From ASV31 sp965229765 (GTDB lineage Bacteria; Pseudomonadota; Alphaproteobacteria; Rhodobacterales; Rhodobacteraceae), in the NCBI GenBank assembly GCA_965229765.1, contig CBDDJT010000003.1:1488001-1552000 (forward strand): 64,000 nucleotides of DNA. Direction: 5' to 3'. Each line of letters begins with the position of its first letter. Position 1 is the stretch's first letter. Position numbers and translations under genes: made by a program. Shown in pieces: positions 61,761 through 64,000 of this stretch. The notes under the pieces are model-generated. The model saw only the letters and a list, made by a program, of their open reading frames with translations, was not told the origin of the DNA and made no database searches.

Positions 61761-62843
61761 CTAGGGGCGCGTCATGCCGGACAAGTCCAAGCTGATCTGC
61801 GCACCGAGATTCTCCAGGCTGTCGTAAAGCAACTGGATCAGGTACTTGGGATTGTGGCTGTATCCGCCCGGGTCCTTGGCAACGAACTGGTAGTTGTAGG
61901 CGGCCCGCAGCAGGCGGGGCGTCCAGCTTTGATAGCGGTTGGGATAGGCGGCCTCGCCCTCGGTCACCGCGCCGTCACCGTTGCTGTCGACAAAGAAGTA
62001 CGGATAGGCGTGGCTGTCATAGACGATGGCGGTGCCGGCAACATCTGCCGCGTAGGCCTGAAGAGCCGCGCCAAGGTGTTGGTGCAACGTCGCGATCTCG
62101 CCGTGGATGCCCTCGGCCGTGTCGCCGTCGGCGTCGAAATCGGTCGGCGTGATGCGGATGGCGCGGAAGTCCTCGGCCCCCTTGTGGCAGGTGGTGCACT
62201 GATCAAGCGCAACCTCTGTCGTATGCGGGCTGTGGCAACTGGTGCATGTGTTCAGGTCCGGCACGTGCGAGAACTGACCGGCGTAAGTCTTGCCGTCATA
62301 CTGGTAGCCGCCACGCGCGCCACTGCCCACCAGCGTTGCTGCCGCAGCACGGTAATGCACGTTCAGAAACCTCAGGTCGGCATTCACCGCATCGTCTTCG
62401 GCGTCCGCAATGGCGGCGTCCACGCTGTCGGTCGATTCGCGGCCCTGGTGGCAGACGGCGCAGATCGTGCCGCTGCCAAGCGTGTCGGCTGTCGCGCCGG
62501 ACGGGAAGGTGACACTGCTCAACGCCGACGAAGCCGCATTGTGACACGTCGCGCAGTCCACCGGCGCGCCCGTGGGCGCGGGATGATCCACGCCGGGCGC
62601 GGTACCGTCACCACCGACGAAATCGATCAGGCCGGGGCCAGAGTGGCAGGTGGCGCATGCAGGCGGCACCTCGCCGTCTTCGTCCCAGTGGGTAAAGGCC
62701 TCGTCCCCGCGCTGTGCGTGGGGCGAAGACAGCCATGCCTCGACAATGTCGGTAAGGCTTGGGGGTTCCTGCGCGAGGGCGGGAAGGGTAACGGCGCCAA
62801 GAAACAGCGCGGCAAGGGCCAGTCGGGCACGGCGAAAAGTCAT
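61761..62843 (-). CDS. Periplasmic five-heme c-type cytochrome with EF-hand loop
   Basis: A 360-aa exported protein (signal peptide to about residue 24, LPALA/QE). Five CXXCH heme sites are visible: C63-H67, C97-H101, C128-H132, C200-H204, C216-H220. The heme part fills residues 60-220. The C-terminal third has no heme site but holds a canonical EF-hand loop, D286-S-N-G-D-G...E297, and a shorter DxDxDGD run at 235-241, so Ca2+ may shape it. No membrane anchor is evident. It resembles loosely described polyheme cytochromes; its redox partner is unknown. It is divergent from nqrA with an FNR-like box between. Confidence 0.88.
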   Translation of the reverse strand: MTFRRARLALAALFLGAVTLPALAQEPPSLTDIVEAWLSSPHAQRGDEAFTHWDEDGEVPPACATCHSGPGLIDFVGGDGTAPGVDHPAPTGAPVDCATCHNAASSALSSVTFPSGATADTLGSGTICAVCHQGRESTDSVDAAIADAEDDAVNADLRFLNVHYRAAAATLVGSGARGGYQYDGKTYAGQFSHVPDLNTCTSCHSPHTTEVALDQCTTCHKGAEDFRAIRITPTDFDADGDTAEGIHGEIATLHQHLGAALQAYAADVAGTAIVYDSHAYPYFFVDSNGDGAVTEGEAAYPNRYQSWTPRLLRAAYNYQFVAKDPGGYSHNPKYLIQLLYDSLENLGAQISLDLSGMTRP

Positions 62844-62919
62844 GTCTTCTATCTCCCGCTAGGATCGGAATGGCATGGATGGATCGGCAAGAGGATGCCC
62901 CACACTCTTTAGGCGGTCT

Positions 62920-62933
62920 TTGATCTGAATCAG
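62920..62933. promoter_or_regulatory. FNR/FnrL-like box between cytochrome and nqrA
   Basis: TTGAT-CTGA-ATCAG differs by one base from TTGAT-N4-ATCAA. It lies 83 bp (centre) upstream of the cytochrome start and 78 bp upstream of nqrA. At the class II -10 position the cytochrome side has CATCCT (3 of 6 matches) and the nqrA side GAGTCT (2 of 6), so control of the cytochrome-antiporter pair is slightly favoured. Confidence 0.55.
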
Positions 62934-63004
62934 CGCCGCGTCGGTTGTTCCCGGCGAGTCTGGGCCGCGAACGCAGATCAGGATCCAACCTACGGGACCC
63001 AGCC

Positions 63005-64000
63005 ATGCCCAAACGATTCCCGGTCCGTCAGGGCTATCGGATCGACATATCCGGCGCGCCGGCGCAGCAGATCGAGGACGCCGCGCCCGCTTTGGCAGCT
63101 GCGCTGCTGGGCACTGACCTTGGCGGCCTGCGTGCCCGTCTCGCGGTCGTCCAGGGCGATCGCGTGACGGTCGGCCAGATCCTGTTCGTGGATCGGGCGC
63201 GCCCGGACATCGCCTTTGCCTCGCCGGTCAGCGGCGAGGTCGCCGGCATTGACCTTGGCCCGCGCCGAAGCCTTTCGGCGCTGCGCCTGCGCGCCGATGC
63301 GCAACAGACTTCCGCCCCGGAACAGGGCGCCCCGGCAAGCACGCCGGGAGAGCTGCGCGAAACGCTGCTGGCGCGCGGCATGTGGCCGGCCTTTCGCAGC
63401 CGCCCGTTTGGCGGCATCCCCGCACCCCGGGCGACCCCCGCCGCGATCTTCGTCACCGCAATCGACACACGTCCGCTGGCGCCTGACCCGGTGGTGGTGC
63501 TGACGGCGCGCAACGACGACCTGCGGCGCGGCATCGCGGCGCTGACCCGGCTGACAGCAGGGCCGGTCTTCGTCTGCCAGGGGCCGGGACAAGACATGGC
63601 GGCGGGACTCGACGGGGCGGAAACCGTGGTGTTCGAAGGCGTCCATCCCGCCGGGCTGGCCGGAACCCATGTGCACCGCCTGTTTCCCGCGCGCCCTGAA
63701 CGGCCTGTCTGGACCATCGGGTATCAGGACGTGGCGGCGATCGGGCGGCTTCTGGAGACGGGGCGTTACGATCCCGTTCGCGTTGTGTCGCTGGGCGGGC
63801 CGCGCGCCGCCCGTCCGCGGCTTCTGCGCACGCATCTCGGGGCCAGCCTGCGTGACCTTACATCCGGGGAGGTGGCGGCGTCCGCCGACGGCCACCCTGC
63901 GCGCGTTGTATCGGGCTCGCCCCTTGACGGACGCGAGGCGGCCTATCTGGGACGCCACGCCTTGCAGGTCAGCCTGCTGGACGGTGTCCGTCCGCCGGGT
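63005..64000 (+). CDS. nqrA: Na+-translocating NADH:quinone reductase subunit A, 5' part
   Basis: The frame is open from ATG 63005 to the right edge (332 codons of about 450). NqrA is the peripheral subunit of the sodium-pumping NADH:quinone reductase. Family landmarks: an N-terminal biotinyl/lipoyl-like hammerhead (VVQGDRVTVGQILFVDRARPDIAFASPVSGEV), RSRPFGGIPAPRATPAAIFV, AIDTRPLAPDPVVVL, HPAGLAGTHVH, and WTIGYQDVAAIGRLLETG. These are closer to NqrA than to RnfC, as no 4Fe-4S Cys are seen. The other nqr genes should follow beyond the window. Divergent from the five-heme cytochrome. Confidence 0.9.
   Translation, partial: MPKRFPVRQGYRIDISGAPAQQIEDAAPALAAALLGTDLGGLRARLAVVQGDRVTVGQILFVDRARPDIAFASPVSGEVAGIDLGPRRSLSALRLRADAQQTSAPEQGAPASTPGELRETLLARGMWPAFRSRPFGGIPAPRATPAAIFVTAIDTRPLAPDPVVVLTARNDDLRRGIAALTRLTAGPVFVCQGPGQDMAAGLDGAETVVFEGVHPAGLAGTHVHRLFPARPERPVWTIGYQDVAAIGRLLETGRYDPVRVVSLGGPRAARPRLLRTHLGASLRDLTSGEVAASADGHPARVVSGSPLDGREAAYLGRHALQVSLLDGVRPPG

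Overview
The window is a GC-rich alphaproteobacterial chromosome segment, most likely from the Rhodobacterales (Rhodobacter/Roseobacter group). Pointers are a B12-dependent NrdJ beside a DUF1489 gene, a class I lysyl-tRNA synthetase (LysK), a split short-form HisG/HisZ pair, and FnrL-type boxes. No genus can be fixed by reading alone. Genes are dense and most lie in short operons with ATGA or GTGA overlaps. No tRNA, rRNA or CRISPR array was seen.

Layout. 0-16 kb is housekeeping: the 5' end of hisC, rpsD, a Hint-domain protein, an LpxR-like outer-membrane protein, nrdJ, the hisS-hisZ-hisG operon, slyX, an Lrp regulator divergent from phhA, and dnaE with a trailing lipoprotein gene. 16-25.6 kb is one co-directional purine operon: xdhABC overlapping a four-gene BMP-type nucleoside ABC importer, closed by a strong terminator. 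25.7-41 kb is mixed: a secreted Cys-repeat protein, an aldo/keto reductase with an FAD oxidase, a cNMP-patatin fusion, a dimethylglycine dehydrogenase-like enzyme, small envelope and stress proteins, and a beta-helix protein. 41-50.6 kb holds lysK, terB-like, dacB, nadD, a compositionally odd orphan gene, and ettA cut by a complete IS3-family element. 50.6-52.7 kb has a cold-shock gene, trxC, parA and an SRAP-domain gene lacking the usual Cys2.

52.7-64 kb is the most interesting part. A minus-strand operon ppsA - acetyl-CoA synthetase - fused E1 alpha/beta - E2 - acyl carrier protein covers the PEP/pyruvate/acetyl-CoA node. Upstream lie a Na+/H+-type antiporter and a periplasmic five-heme cytochrome with an EF-hand loop, and divergently the start of nqrA (Na+-pumping NADH:quinone reductase). 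FNR/FnrL-like boxes sit upstream of ppsA, between the cytochrome and nqrA, and upstream of a universal stress gene at 36.5 kb. In two of the three, a -10-like hexamer stands exactly where a class II FNR promoter needs it. The inference is an oxygen-regulated carbon and sodium-energy module.

The clearest event is the ettA disruption: a 1320-bp element with 26-bp perfect inverted repeats and a 3-bp AAT target duplication, with both ettA halves otherwise intact, so the insertion looks recent.
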